IMG/VR virus record: IMGVR_UViG_3300027840_000009
Coordinates: 1-26,432 of that record
Length of the DNA: 26,432 nt
Source of the DNA: a virus
Reading direction: 5' to 3' (one strand)
The first letter of the stretch is position 1, and each line of letters starts with the position of its first letter. Both the position numbers and the translations under genes were made by a program. The notes beneath the pieces were generated by a model. It worked only from the letters and a program-made list of their open reading frames with translations. It ran no database searches and had not been told where the DNA came from. Shown here one piece after another: positions 14,476 through 22,698 of this stretch.

Positions 14476-15241
14476 TATCGACCAGTCTCCCGCCGAAGAC
14501 GCCGCGAAGAAGGCGGCTAAATCGTATGCCGATGCTTCCAAAGCTTACGCAGATAAGCAGAAGGCGCAGACCGACGCGCTTAAGGCGGCTTCGTCTGCCT
14601 TTGTTTCTCCTCCCGCCGCGCCGTCTATTGCCGCGCAACAGGAAAGCGCACTAGCCGCCGCCAAGGGCTCGCAAGCGCCGACATACTACGCCGGTACTGG
14701 CGGTCTGATTGCCGATCAGCCGCTGGCCGATAAGGCTATGGCCGACCGCTGGCAAGCTTTGGGCGCCGACGCTATCGAGCGACAACGCAAGGTGGACGAG
14801 CCCGCCAAGGCCAGAGCAGAGGCTATGGTAGCTATGGGCGATGCCTACAAGAGCGGCCAAGAGGTTGCGCCCCTCGCGTCTGCCCCGGTTGCGGCGACTA
14901 AGAAGTCTCGCATGGAAGACATTATATCCAAGCTGTCGGCGGAAATGGAGCGCGACAAATCCGGCCCAGGCATCGCCGATATCATCGAAGCGGCGGCGGC
15001 TGGCTGGCGTGGTGACACTCCTCTCTATGTCCAGCGTGCGGAAAGCGAAAAGGAACGGGCGGCTAAAGCCGAAGAGCTGTTGAAGACTGCCGAGCTGGAA
15101 CAGGCTTTGCAAGACGAGCGGCTAGCGTCGGCGCTAAATATCGAAAAGCTTAGACTTGGTAGCGGATCCCCGCTTTCGTTGCAGGGGCTTTCACCGGGCA
15201 AGGCGGCGGCGGCTAAACTTCTTGACGGCTTGGAGGGTTAA
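14468..15241 (+). CDS. hypothetical internal virion/ejection protein
   Basis: The 257-residue product overlaps the previous gene by 8 nt and ends next to the following ATG. It is rich in Ala, Lys and Gln, with probable helices at residues 10-45 (AAKKAAKSYADASKAYADKQ) and 150-235. A central part contains a conserved-looking GTGGLIADQPLADKAMADRW. It has no membrane segment. Such proteins next to a 700-residue helical protein commonly form the set that is ejected with phage DNA through the envelope. I infer this from position and composition only. Confidence 0.55.
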   Translation: MPNIDQSPAEDAAKKAAKSYADASKAYADKQKAQTDALKAASSAFVSPPAAPSIAAQQESALAAAKGSQAPTYYAGTGGLIADQPLADKAMADRWQALGADAIERQRKVDEPAKARAEAMVAMGDAYKSGQEVAPLASAPVAATKKSRMEDIISKLSAEMERDKSGPGIADIIEAAAAGWRGDTPLYVQRAESEKERAAKAEELLKTAELEQALQDERLASALNIEKLRLGSGSPLSLQGLSPGKAAAAKLLDGLEG

Positions 15242-17341
15242 ATGCCTATCAAATGGCAGGACGTAGGCGCGTTTGGCGCTGGCGCACTAGACGAGCTTTT
15301 GCTTGGCGCTCCCGAATGGCTACTCAAAAACCTCGGTAACAGAAAAGCCGTTGAAGACTATATCAAAACTAACAAGTCGGCGTATAAGGCTGGCGAAGTA
15401 GCTGGAACGGTCGGCGGCGCTCTTGTCCCGTGGGGCGCGGTTGCCAAGGGTGCTAAAGGCGCGGCGCTTGGAGCCAAAGCGTTAAAAGCCGCTGACGTTG
15501 GCACTGATATTGTCCGTGCCGGTGATACGGCGCTAGACCTCGCTCGCGGGGCCAAAGCCGTCAAGGGCGCGGCTACGATTGGCGAAGCGGCTAAAAAAGC
15601 TAGTCTAGCCAAGGAGCTTCTTAAGGCTGGCGCAAAGGGTTCCGCGTGGGGCGGGGCCGAAGCGGCGGCAAGGGGCGTGTTCGACGAGGAAGACCCCGGC
15701 CAAGTATTGCGCGACGTACAACAGGGCACGCTTTGGGGCGGGCTTGGCGGCGCTGGCGGGCTCGCTCTTGGAAAGGGGCTTAAGTATCTCGGCAAGGGCG
15801 CGGGCCGTCTTACCGATGAAGCGATAGAGACTGGCAAACGCTCGTTTATTGGCCGCACTCCTTTGCGAGGGCGGCAGACTGCCGAACTTTTGCGCGATAT
15901 TTCGGGGCCTGGGGCCAAGGGGCTTGGTAAGTTTAACAAGTCTGAAGAAGCGCTAGACAAGCTTTATAGCTTTGCCAAGTCTCGCGGGCTTCAAAAAGCC
16001 GGGATGGAAGATGTTGTCCTTAAGGCCGAAAAGGCCAAGTGGGGCAAGATTGACGACGCTTTTGAGCAGGCTTTCCCCGATGCTCGCGGGTCGGAAATTA
16101 TAGACAAAGCTATCGATTGGGACGAGTTGGAGCGCATATCCAAACTTCCGGGCGGCGACGTTGCGATAGCTTCGCTTGAAAAGATTCTTAAGGATACTTC
16201 CGGCACGCAAGGACTGGCTAATATTCGTAACTACCTGTCCGATGTTGCCAAGTCTACGTTTAAGGCTACAGATGAGGCGGCGGGCCGCGCACAGCGCGAG
16301 CTTGCCAATATGCTTCGGCGGAACGTTGACGAAATTGTTATGGACACCGCCGAAAAATCCGGGCTTGACATTGACTTTAAGAAGCTTAAGGAAGAGTATC
16401 TCCCCGCTCGGGCTTATGGCGAAGCGTTCGCCCGCGAGACTGTTTCGCCGCTTAGGTTGTCTACCGGATCGCCGACGCTTGAAAAGCTGGCTATGGCTGG
16501 ACTTGGCGCGGGCGCTGGTGCTACGCAAGGCCAAAGCATTGACGAGCGTGTTAAGAATGCTATTCTTGGCGGGGCGACGGGATTTGCGGTTAAGAAAGGC
16601 GCGGAAAAGGCTATCGATATGCTCCGGGGCGCAAGTGTGCCCGCTCTTGAAAAGCTCGCTCGCGTTACGCCTAAGATTGAAAAAGCCGCTGAAAAGATTG
16701 TGCCCGAAGCGCTTACCGTCCCTGGCGCTAGGCTTGCGGCTAACGTAGTCAACGAGGCGGCTAAGTCTACCGCCCCCGAAACCGAAGGCGAGGCGGTGGC
16801 GGCGCAGGACGGTGCCGAAGTTGGAGCGGCTATTGATACGCCGCAATACACCGGCCTAGTTATGAGCAAGCTTAGGGCCTTTGCCGAAGCCGAAGGCATT
16901 GACCCCGCTGGCCCTGACTTCCGCGAGTTTGTCGAGGTTGTCGGCGCGTCTACGATCGGCGATAGCGGCCCGTTTGATCCGGCCAAGCTTGCCCCGATGC
17001 TGTACCCCGACCCCGACGAGCGTAAGAAGTTTACGCAAGCGCTTGGTGTTTCTCGCCGGTTGTCGGCCAACGTGGGCGGCGCACTTAAAGCGGCTCCGAT
17101 GTTTGGCATAGGCGAATCGACGGAAGAGAGCATAGCTAGGCAGTCGGCGCTAGATCAGCTTTCTACCTTGGTGGGCGACGTTGCAAAAGATCGCGGGACT
17201 GAAAAGGCCGCAAAGAAGCAACTAGACGTAATTCTTAAATCGCGCGCCGGGCAAAAAGAAAAAGAGCGCATGATCCGGGGCTTGCTTGAAACGTACGGAA
17301 TCGACTTTGAGACTCTAGGGAGGGTCGGCGTCAATGTTTGA
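15242..17341 (+). CDS. large internal (ejection) virion protein
   Basis: The 699-residue product starts directly after the upstream stop (TAAATG). It is Ala/Gly/Lys-rich and helical, with amphipathic Gly-Ala stretches (GTVGGALVPWGAVAKGAKGA, residues 54-73 and around 155-180) that could insert into or cross membranes. Charged helices follow (residues 230-400). A Pro/Asp-rich part near residues 560-600 and a coiled-coil end (residues 615-690) complete it. This composition and place fit podovirus internal proteins that help DNA cross the cell envelope. It lacks a visible transglycosylase motif, which some such proteins carry. The end overlaps the next start by 8 nt. Confidence 0.6.
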   Translation: MPIKWQDVGAFGAGALDELLLGAPEWLLKNLGNRKAVEDYIKTNKSAYKAGEVAGTVGGALVPWGAVAKGAKGAALGAKALKAADVGTDIVRAGDTALDLARGAKAVKGAATIGEAAKKASLAKELLKAGAKGSAWGGAEAAARGVFDEEDPGQVLRDVQQGTLWGGLGGAGGLALGKGLKYLGKGAGRLTDEAIETGKRSFIGRTPLRGRQTAELLRDISGPGAKGLGKFNKSEEALDKLYSFAKSRGLQKAGMEDVVLKAEKAKWGKIDDAFEQAFPDARGSEIIDKAIDWDELERISKLPGGDVAIASLEKILKDTSGTQGLANIRNYLSDVAKSTFKATDEAAGRAQRELANMLRRNVDEIVMDTAEKSGLDIDFKKLKEEYLPARAYGEAFARETVSPLRLSTGSPTLEKLAMAGLGAGAGATQGQSIDERVKNAILGGATGFAVKKGAEKAIDMLRGASVPALEKLARVTPKIEKAAEKIVPEALTVPGARLAANVVNEAAKSTAPETEGEAVAAQDGAEVGAAIDTPQYTGLVMSKLRAFAEAEGIDPAGPDFREFVEVVGASTIGDSGPFDPAKLAPMLYPDPDERKKFTQALGVSRRLSANVGGALKAAPMFGIGESTEESIARQSALDQLSTLVGDVAKDRGTEKAAKKQLDVILKSRAGQKEKERMIRGLLETYGIDFETLGRVGVNV

Positions 17342-17633
17342 ACCTAATCTGAATTTGCCGCCTATCCCCGCCGCGATGCCGGCGCCCGCGCCTATACCCG
17401 ATGCGGTACAAACGCCGGTTATACCTCAAGGGGTAGACGAGCCGCCCGCCCCGCCGCAGTTTATCCCGGTGCCGATTGTGGTACAGCCGCCTAAGCCTAA
17501 GCCGAAAGAGTGGGCGCCTGACATTGTGCGCAAGGCCCAAGGTATTTACCCCGCCGAAGCACAAGCCAAAGCGTCAATGGTTGCGCAAGCCAAGATGCCT
17601 ACTCCTTCCGGGGCGTGGGGTGCTTCGCAATGA
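17334..17633 (+). CDS. Pro-rich small protein
   Basis: This 99-residue protein overlaps the preceding gene by 8 nt and the following one by 4 nt. The first 60 residues are proline-rich (PPIPAAMPAPAPIPDAVQTP and QPPKPKPKEW), the rest is a short helix with KASMVAQAKMPTPSGAWG. It is probably disordered, perhaps a linker or assembly factor for the internal proteins. The frame is supported by tight overlaps on both sides. Function unknown. Confidence 0.6.
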   Translation: MFEPNLNLPPIPAAMPAPAPIPDAVQTPVIPQGVDEPPAPPQFIPVPIVVQPPKPKPKEWAPDIVRKAQGIYPAEAQAKASMVAQAKMPTPSGAWGASQ

Positions 17634-17770
17634 TTGTACCAATTCTGCCGGAACTAAAAGATCAAAGAGACAGGGAAGAAGTGCGAAAGGCTTTGCTTAA
17701 TTTGGCAAGGCAGATGGAAAATGAATTACGCGCGTTAGAGTCGCGCATCTATAAGTTAGAGAATCCGTAA
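17630..17770 (+). CDS. small coiled-coil protein (46 aa)
   Basis: The start at 17630 overlaps the upstream stop in ATGA. The 46-residue product begins MIVPILPELKDQRDREEVRK and continues as an amphipathic helix with LARQMENELRALESRIYKLE, a likely coiled coil. It fills the space up to the next gene, 10 nt away. Small coiled-coil proteins in this position may act as assembly chaperones, but I see no specific evidence for that. Confidence 0.6.
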   Translation: MIVPILPELKDQRDREEVRKALLNLARQMENELRALESRIYKLENP

Positions 17771-17780
17771 GGGGGATTAG

Positions 17781-18548
17781 ATGGATTTTAACCAGCAAAT
17801 GTTTGGGCTTAAGCCTACTCTTAGGGGCCGTGGCGTTATTGGCGCGACTCCGCTTAATCTTAACGCGCTTATTCAGCCGATTACCAGTATCCCGGCTGGC
17901 ATTTTTGACGCCGCGTATGCGCTTGATTATTCTTCGTCTTCCGCCGCCGACGCCGCCGCTGGAACCGGTGCGCGCACTATTGAAACGTATGGACTTGATA
18001 AAGATTGGAATCCGGTTAGCGAAACTGTTACCCTTAACGGGCAAACGAAAGTTACCGGGACACAGACTTTTCGCCGCGTGTTCGGTTGCTTTACGCAAAC
18101 CGCTGGAACTGGTAGGTTTAACGCTGGCGATATTTACGTCGTTAAGACGGGCACGGGCGGAACGTATACGGCTGGTGTCCCTGGCACCCTTACTAGCGGC
18201 GCTCTTAAAATGCTCGTGGGAGATAATAACGCTTTTTCTGGCGTGTTTACTGCTCCCGCTGGCACGCAGTATATGTTGACCGCTATTTCAGCTATGGCTA
18301 GAGCGCAGGCGGCGACGATTACGCTTTTCCACGGGAAGCCAACAAATACGGTTGGCGCTGGCCCGTTCGCGGAACTCAAGGTTGAGGTTGGCGCGGGAAC
18401 GTCTTTGACCGAGCTTGATTTTAGCGACAATGACCCGTTGCTTATTCTTAACCAAAAGGAAGATTGCTATTTTCAGGCCGTAGCCGCTGGCGCTAGCGGT
18501 ATTCTTAATGTCCTCTGCAAGTTTAAGCGCATTACGCCTGGAATCTAA
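17781..18548 (+). CDS. virion structural protein (head or fibre decoration type)
   Basis: The 255-residue product has an AAGGGGGA site before the ATG. It is a beta-rich protein with a segment GTGARTIETYGLDKDWNPVS, then ETVTLNGQTKVTGTQTFRRV and NAGDIYVVKTGTGGTY. As I recall, this 'GTGAR - GLD - E/TVTLNG - F-R-V - AGDI' succession recurs in structural genes of marine and gut phages, often near capsid or tail genes. It is probably displayed on the virion. No catalytic residue is evident. It precedes the fibre gene and could bind to it or decorate the head. Confidence 0.6.
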   Translation: MDFNQQMFGLKPTLRGRGVIGATPLNLNALIQPITSIPAGIFDAAYALDYSSSSAADAAAGTGARTIETYGLDKDWNPVSETVTLNGQTKVTGTQTFRRVFGCFTQTAGTGRFNAGDIYVVKTGTGGTYTAGVPGTLTSGALKMLVGDNNAFSGVFTAPAGTQYMLTAISAMARAQAATITLFHGKPTNTVGAGPFAELKVEVGAGTSLTELDFSDNDPLLILNQKEDCYFQAVAAGASGILNVLCKFKRITPGI

Positions 18549-18557
18549 GGAGCAAAT

Positions 18558-19790
18558 ATGGCTGTAATAACTGCAAGGATTTTGCAGTCTTCAGGGCTTG
18601 CGTCGGCAGTCGGAAGCATCCAAGCTAAAGAGCTGGGATTGACCCTCGACACCGAGCGGCCCGTAGTTGGCTCTACTGTCGGCGGGCCTAAGTATATCCA
18701 AACGGAAGAGGCGCTATCGATAACAACCGCCGCACCTACCGCCGTTCCAATTATTAGGCGCTCGGATGTTAGTATTATTGTTGATACTAATTCGGCAGGT
18801 GCCAACGTTGCGCTAGATATTCGTGCAGGCGCACAAGTAGCGGGGTATGCAGTTACGGTAGTTGTTTTTGGTTCGGCGGATAGGTATTGCGCTTGTCAGT
18901 ATAAATCTGGTGTTGTTGAGTATATCCCTATCGGGCAGGCTAGGCGATTTGTCTACACAGGGGTAGAGTGGCAACTTCTCAAGATGGGCGATGGCCCGGC
19001 GCTTGGTTCTATTGTACCGCTTCCATTTTTAAGGTCTGTTTCGGCTACTTTCCCGTATGTCCTTCGCACGGCTGACAAAGATTTGCCGCTTGCTAATTAC
19101 CCAGTTCTTGTTCCGGCACTTCTCGCCGAAAAGGCCAATTCGCTAGGAGTTACTGACTACGCTGTTACCGTGGCAGGAAGTGTGGTTACTTTCCCTTCTA
19201 ATTCTGCATCTGATGCACTTCTTAAGGCGCTTAAAGAAGATGCAATTGTTTCTAAATATCTAAACACCGGGGAGCCTGCAAGCTTTCTCGGAGGAGAAGA
19301 TTATACCACTGCGGCTAGCCAGCTTTCAGTAAACGTTGCGGGAGTTACTTACGCAATTACCAATATTGACTTAGTTACTCGCAATGTTACCGTTTCGGGA
19401 ACTCCTGCAAGCGGCGCGCAGACTGCGTATGTTTGTCCTTATGCTATAGCCGGGTCTACTGCGGCGCGGCTTAGAAAAATAACTGGCTTTATCCCTGCCC
19501 CGGCAGGTGATGCAGGCGGCGAAGAGATAGCCGGGCTTAGGCGCATGGATCGCGGCCAAGGACATTGGCACGAAAATTGGACGGTATTTTCTGGCGGTGG
19601 CGCTTCGTCTCGATCATGGACGCCCAGCAATACATCGACTTATTACCCCATGGCACGGTCTAGCACAGACGAACAAGTTAGATCGCCAGTATCAGACACG
19701 GCAAACGGCACGCCGCGTACTGGCAAAACTACCGATCCGCGCATGGCGTCAATGTGGTTCTATACTTACGCCCAAATATACGGAGCTTAA
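18558..19790 (+). CDS. tail fibre / receptor-binding protein candidate
   Basis: The 410-residue product has AAGGAGC before the ATG and is the last large gene of the structural operon. Residues 1-150 look like a virion-attachment part. The middle (residues 150-310) is serine/threonine/alanine-rich with beta repeats. The C-terminal 85 residues are rich in Gly, Ser, Thr, Trp and Tyr, include GHWHENW, and end in FYTYAQIYGA, typical of receptor-binding tips such as collar-like domains. I infer a role in host recognition from position and composition. There is no S74 chaperone domain at its end. The AGGAGG-less gap to the next gene is 3 nt. Confidence 0.6.
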   Translation: MAVITARILQSSGLASAVGSIQAKELGLTLDTERPVVGSTVGGPKYIQTEEALSITTAAPTAVPIIRRSDVSIIVDTNSAGANVALDIRAGAQVAGYAVTVVVFGSADRYCACQYKSGVVEYIPIGQARRFVYTGVEWQLLKMGDGPALGSIVPLPFLRSVSATFPYVLRTADKDLPLANYPVLVPALLAEKANSLGVTDYAVTVAGSVVTFPSNSASDALLKALKEDAIVSKYLNTGEPASFLGGEDYTTAASQLSVNVAGVTYAITNIDLVTRNVTVSGTPASGAQTAYVCPYAIAGSTAARLRKITGFIPAPAGDAGGEEIAGLRRMDRGQGHWHENWTVFSGGGASSRSWTPSNTSTYYPMARSSTDEQVRSPVSDTANGTPRTGKTTDPRMASMWFYTYAQIYGA

Positions 19791-19793
19791 CTT

Positions 19794-19991
19794 ATGTACC
19801 ATGTAGCATTGTATAATCCCGAAACTAAAGAAATCGTAGGGGCCGAGGCGTATCCCGACGCCGACAAGGCTTATGAGCGATGGACTATGTACGAAGTTGA
19901 AGCCCGAGGCCGCGCGTGGCCGTGGCAACCGTACAAGGGCGATAAACCATTTAGCTTTGAACCTTTACAGCCGACCCCCGAGGGTGTATAA
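19794..19991 (+). CDS. small protein, module copy 1 of 3
   Basis: The 65-residue product begins MYHVALYNPETKEIVGAEAY and contains a helix (DADKAYERWTMYEVEARGRA), then WPWQPYKGDKPFSFEP. The same pattern (Y-x-A-L-Y-N-x-x-T, a second strand, an amphipathic helix ending in ARG, and a final K-F-x-F-E) recurs at 20649-20822 and in the C-terminal part of the lipoprotein between them. The three are paralogous by eye. The stop codon at 19989-19991 overlaps the -10 box of the next promoter. Function unknown. Confidence 0.65.
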   Translation: MYHVALYNPETKEIVGAEAYPDADKAYERWTMYEVEARGRAWPWQPYKGDKPFSFEPLQPTPEGV

Positions 19992-19992
19992 T
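19964..19992 (+). promoter_or_regulatory. sigma-70-like promoter for the lipoprotein gene
   Basis: TTTACA at 19964-19969 and a perfect TATAAT at 19987-19992, spaced by 17 nt, lie inside the end of the preceding gene. Transcription should start near 19999. GAGGAGGAACT precedes the ATG at 20016. The -10 also reads as the left half of GTGTAT-N8-ATATCC, a partial match to the operator palindromes at 5862-5904. Confidence 0.75.
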
Positions 19993-20015
19993 ATAGGATA
20001 TCCCGAGGAGGAACT

Positions 20016-20639
20016 ATGCGTAAACTTTGGTTTATTCTGGTTGTATTGCTTGTCGGATGCACTCAAGTTACCAATATCCCGGCCCCGACGCGGTTTTATA
20101 TTAAAGATTCGGCGTGGGACTCGATTGACCTGCCAAAGTCGGCGCGAGCGCTTGGCGATGATGTTGCCGGTATAGTTGCTTTTGTCAACGAGCATAATGC
20201 AAACAATACCGACGATCAATACTTTTTGTTGTCGGAAGATGTCCCGATTGAGCAAGCCCCTACTTGCGATGCCTACATAACTACGCAAGATCGAAGCGCA
20301 ATTATCGCTAGTTATCTTGATGTTCCGCGATCGGACGTTTTGGAGCGCAGGGAAGTGTATCGTTTTGAGGCGTATAGCAAGGGGGGTGTGTTATACGTTG
20401 ACAATGTGCCGCCTTATGTCGAACCGCTCGCTCCGCTTCCAGACTATGAGCGCTATGCTATGTATCTTGTCGGCCCGAGTGGTGTGATTTACGAAACGCA
20501 CAATGAGAATTGGGCGGCTGAAGGCTTTGCCTCAATACAGGCTAGTTATGATTATTATTTGCCGATTTGGCGGACTGAAGCCTACGCGCGCGGGGCTGGA
20601 TACTTTGTCCATGCTGGTAGCCTTTACTCGCCTAAATAG
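20016..20639 (+). CDS. secreted lipoprotein with C-terminal module copy 2 of 3
   Basis: The 207-residue product begins MRKLWFILVVLLVGC, a short type II signal peptide with lipobox LVGC (Cys15 as lipid-modified residue), so it is exported and anchored to a membrane. Residues 30-130 form a domain I do not recognise. Residues 146-204 (RYAMYLVGPSGVIYE...SYDYYLP...EAYARGAGYF) follow the pattern of the two small proteins encoded on either side (19794 and 20649). Phage lipoproteins of this kind often act in superinfection exclusion or lysis; which of these applies here cannot be read from the sequence. It has its own promoter and a strong ribosome site. Confidence 0.75.
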   Translation: MRKLWFILVVLLVGCTQVTNIPAPTRFYIKDSAWDSIDLPKSARALGDDVAGIVAFVNEHNANNTDDQYFLLSEDVPIEQAPTCDAYITTQDRSAIIASYLDVPRSDVLERREVYRFEAYSKGGVLYVDNVPPYVEPLAPLPDYERYAMYLVGPSGVIYETHNENWAAEGFASIQASYDYYLPIWRTEAYARGAGYFVHAGSLYSPK

Positions 20640-20648
20640 GAGTAACTA

Positions 20649-20822
20649 ATGTATGTAGCACTTTACAACCATAAAACGCAAGAAGTAGTGTACCAGATAG
20701 AATGTACTTGGCACGAAGAGGCGGTAGAGTGCTACAACACTTTGAAAAATGAAGCCACGGCCCGAGGGCCTGACTACGCGGCATATCTTGGTGATGTGCC
20801 ATTTAAGTTTGAGGGGGTCTAA
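20649..20822 (+). CDS. small protein, module copy 3 of 3
   Basis: AGGAGTAACTA precedes ATG 20649. The 57-residue product begins MYVALYNHKTQEVVYQIECT, has a helix with EAVECYNTLKNEATARG, and ends AAYLGDVPFKFEGV. Aligned by eye with the 19794 product, the starts (MYxVALYN / MYVALYN), the ARG after the helix and the P-F-x-F-E ends coincide. The stop shares one base with the next ATG (TAATG), so it is coupled to the 130-residue gene downstream. Confidence 0.65.
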   Translation: MYVALYNHKTQEVVYQIECTWHEEAVECYNTLKNEATARGPDYAAYLGDVPFKFEGV

Positions 20823-21214
20823 TGACTGCTAGAGCGTTTCTTGTCTCCATGCCTAAGCTTTGCCGCGCGAAGAATGCCGAGCGCTGGGCAAAGATCATCC
20901 AGATGCAGTATGACGAGGAGCTTGCTAATCCTCATAGCGTGTTTGCTCGCAACTCCGACGACGACGCCAACCCGTTCAACCGCGCCGAAACCGCGTTTGG
21001 ATTTACTGGCGACGTTGGCCGCAAGGAGCATTGCAAGGTGCTGGCCGAAATCCTCATGCTGAACCACTACAAGCATGAGCATGGTGAGACTAAGTACAAT
21101 GCCAGGATCGAAGAGCTTGCCGAGCTTGGCCGCGTTACCGAGGCCGAGTATCCCGAGATTATGGAAGCCATGAGCGTTGACCGTGCCGTAACTCTCGGCG
21201 GGTGGAATGCTTAA
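20822..21214 (+). CDS. hypothetical protein
   Basis: The 130-residue product starts in TAATG with the preceding gene, and GAGGGGG lies 5-6 nt before. It is soluble and mostly helical, with motif-like segments WAKIIQMQYDEELANPHSVF and ADDDANP-type acidic turn NSDDDANPFNR around residues 44-54, and EHCKVLAEILMLNHYKHEHGE with several histidines. No family was recognised. It overlaps the start of the multi-pass membrane protein gene by 8 nt. Confidence 0.6.
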   Translation: MTARAFLVSMPKLCRAKNAERWAKIIQMQYDEELANPHSVFARNSDDDANPFNRAETAFGFTGDVGRKEHCKVLAEILMLNHYKHEHGETKYNARIEELAELGRVTEAEYPEIMEAMSVDRAVTLGGWNA

Positions 21215-21782
21215 AAAGCAACAGGCCACGGCCATCGCGTTTCTTTTTACCACGGTGGCCGTGGCATTGTTTAACATTTTGTTAAACAGATACCAATATA
21301 TAGTTTTTGTTTTTCCGTTTGCCGTAGCGTGCTTAACAAAAGAAAAACTTAGCAAGGTGGCGGAACTTATTGGATTGTTTGCCGTTGGGCTGTATGTTTT
21401 TGGAGTTGAAAAAGAATATACGGGGCTACTTGTTTTATACGGCGCGGCGTGTCTGTACTTTACATATTTTGTAGATCATAGCAAGTTTTATATTTGGTTT
21501 TCTTCTTTGTTAGTTGGCATTGTGTCTTTTCTTGTGGCTGGCGACGTATTAAATAGATTCTTGCATGGATTTTTGGACGCTTTGTTATATTGGGCGGGCG
21601 TCTGGTCATTACACAATATGATAAAAACTGCAATAGAAAAAGAAAAAGCTAAAAGCGTAAGCATTGACCAAAAATACCTTGAAGTTATCGATGAGCTGCA
21701 ACACGTAGCCCACGAATCTATAGACGCCCTAAAACAATTAACAAGCGGAGACCACGGTGGAAGAAGTGGAAAGGGTTGCTAG
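21207..21782 (+). CDS. polytopic membrane protein
   Basis: The 191-residue protein has about six predicted membrane segments (roughly residues 8-26, 29-43, 51-67, 70-89, 94-112, 117-136) and a charged helical C-terminus (residues 140-178), probably cytoplasmic. It opens the lysis-type cluster. It is larger and has more segments than usual holins, so it might be an exclusion protein or transport-like factor. Its base composition is AT-richer than the flanking genes (runs such as TTTATATTTGG), which could mean separate acquisition. The next gene start lies inside its 3' end. Confidence 0.65.
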   Translation: MLKKQQATAIAFLFTTVAVALFNILLNRYQYIVFVFPFAVACLTKEKLSKVAELIGLFAVGLYVFGVEKEYTGLLVLYGAACLYFTYFVDHSKFYIWFSSLLVGIVSFLVAGDVLNRFLHGFLDALLYWAGVWSLHNMIKTAIEKEKAKSVSIDQKYLEVIDELQHVAHESIDALKQLTSGDHGGRSGKGC

Positions 21783-22038
21783 ACTAGAAGAGCGAATCCT
21801 TGTATTGGACAGGGAGGTAGCTGGAATTAAAGAGGAGCTAGCCGCATCGCGCATCCGCTCGGAACGATCCGCCATCGACGCGGCAGACCTGAAAGCGCAG
21901 TTGACTAATTTAATAAAGGCTTTGGAAGACCATCAAGAATGGCACGCCAACAAAACCGAAAAATCATTTAAAGCCACTGATATAATCTTGGCATTAGGAA
22001 TGCTTTTTCTCGCATTTATGGAGTTTTTAAGGGGGTAG
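21757..22038 (+). CDS. coiled-coil protein with C-terminal membrane anchor (holin-associated type)
   Basis: The start is GTG 21757, with GCGGAG 7 nt upstream, overlapping the previous gene by 26 nt. Of 93 residues, 1-60 form a coiled coil (RLEERILVLDREVAGIKEEL) and residues 74-91 (IILALGMLFLAFMEFLRG) a membrane segment at the C-terminus. This is the layout of XhlA-type hemolysin-like proteins that work with holins, and it lies right before the endolysin gene. The role is inferred from the layout. Confidence 0.6.
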   Translation: MEEVERVARLEERILVLDREVAGIKEELAASRIRSERSAIDAADLKAQLTNLIKALEDHQEWHANKTEKSFKATDIILALGMLFLAFMEFLRG

Positions 22039-22039
22039 A

Positions 22040-22477
22040 ATGAGTAGATCACTTGACGACCTCTTGCCCGATATGCGTTCACGCTCGCATATCGCCTTGT
22101 TCAACATTGAAAAGGCATTGAAGCCGTTTGGCATGATGGCAATGGTTATAGAGACCAAGCGCACTTTGCCTGTACAGATGGCATACTTTTCCCGTGGGCG
22201 AATGGCGGTTGACGATGTAAAGGCCATGTATCAGGCGGCGGGGCTGTATCGGTTGTCCGAAGCCGAGGCGAAGCAGTCTATAACCTGGACGCTGAAAAGC
22301 AAGCATCTCGACGGGCTTGCTATCGATATTGCCCCGACCAAAGACGGCTTGAATGCTTTTTGGCCGCCCGCTGGCTCGGAAGTTTGGGAAGTCATGGGCA
22401 AGGCTGGCGAGGACGCGGGCCTTAAATGGGGTGGGCGATGGAAAGACAACGTAGATAGCCCGCACTTTGAACTATAG
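22040..22477 (+). CDS. endolysin, M15 family peptidase
   Basis: The 145-residue protein matches M15 (VanY / L-alanoyl-D-glutamate peptidase-like) endolysins, which cut the peptide part of peptidoglycan. The zinc-binding block SKHLDGLAID lies at residues 87-96 (H89 and D96) and the third ligand H142 in DSPHFEL, close to D139 that may act in catalysis. Length is normal for single-domain phage endolysins, and no signal peptide is present, so it needs a holin for release. AGGGGG precedes the ATG. It lies in the lysis cluster between two membrane proteins. Confidence 0.85.
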   Translation: MSRSLDDLLPDMRSRSHIALFNIEKALKPFGMMAMVIETKRTLPVQMAYFSRGRMAVDDVKAMYQAAGLYRLSEAEAKQSITWTLKSKHLDGLAIDIAPTKDGLNAFWPPAGSEVWEVMGKAGEDAGLKWGGRWKDNVDSPHFEL

Positions 22478-22485
22478 GAGGAACT

Positions 22486-22698
22486 ATGAAGGCTTTTTTC
22501 TTGAAACTTCGGCAACTTATCGAAGGCCCGCCCGATCCGACCGACCCGCACCCCGTATCATCTAAGCGAGTGTTTTTTCTGGTTGCGCTTGCGGTTGCCA
22601 TTATTGCCACGTTTGCCGGATTCGGCGCGGACATTATCGGCATATGGCTAGGCGCGTCTACTGCCGTGGCTTTCGGTACTGCTGTTACGAGGACGTAA
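22486..22698 (+). CDS. holin-like small membrane protein
   Basis: The 70-residue product has AGGAGG before its ATG. Residues 1-28 are polar with a Pro-rich stretch (EGPPDPTDPHPVSSKR), followed by two hydrophobic segments (about 29-46 and 48-65) joined by a short turn. A small two-segment protein between endolysin and spanin genes suits a holin. The stop overlaps the next start (TAATG). Either this or the 21207 protein could be the pore-former. Confidence 0.6.
   Translation: MKAFFLKLRQLIEGPPDPTDPHPVSSKRVFFLVALAVAIIATFAGFGADIIGIWLGASTAVAFGTAVTRT

Noticed and set aside
15953-16846. 297-codon antisense frame over the internal protein gene
   Set aside because: Mirror frame of a coupled sense gene, without ribosome site.
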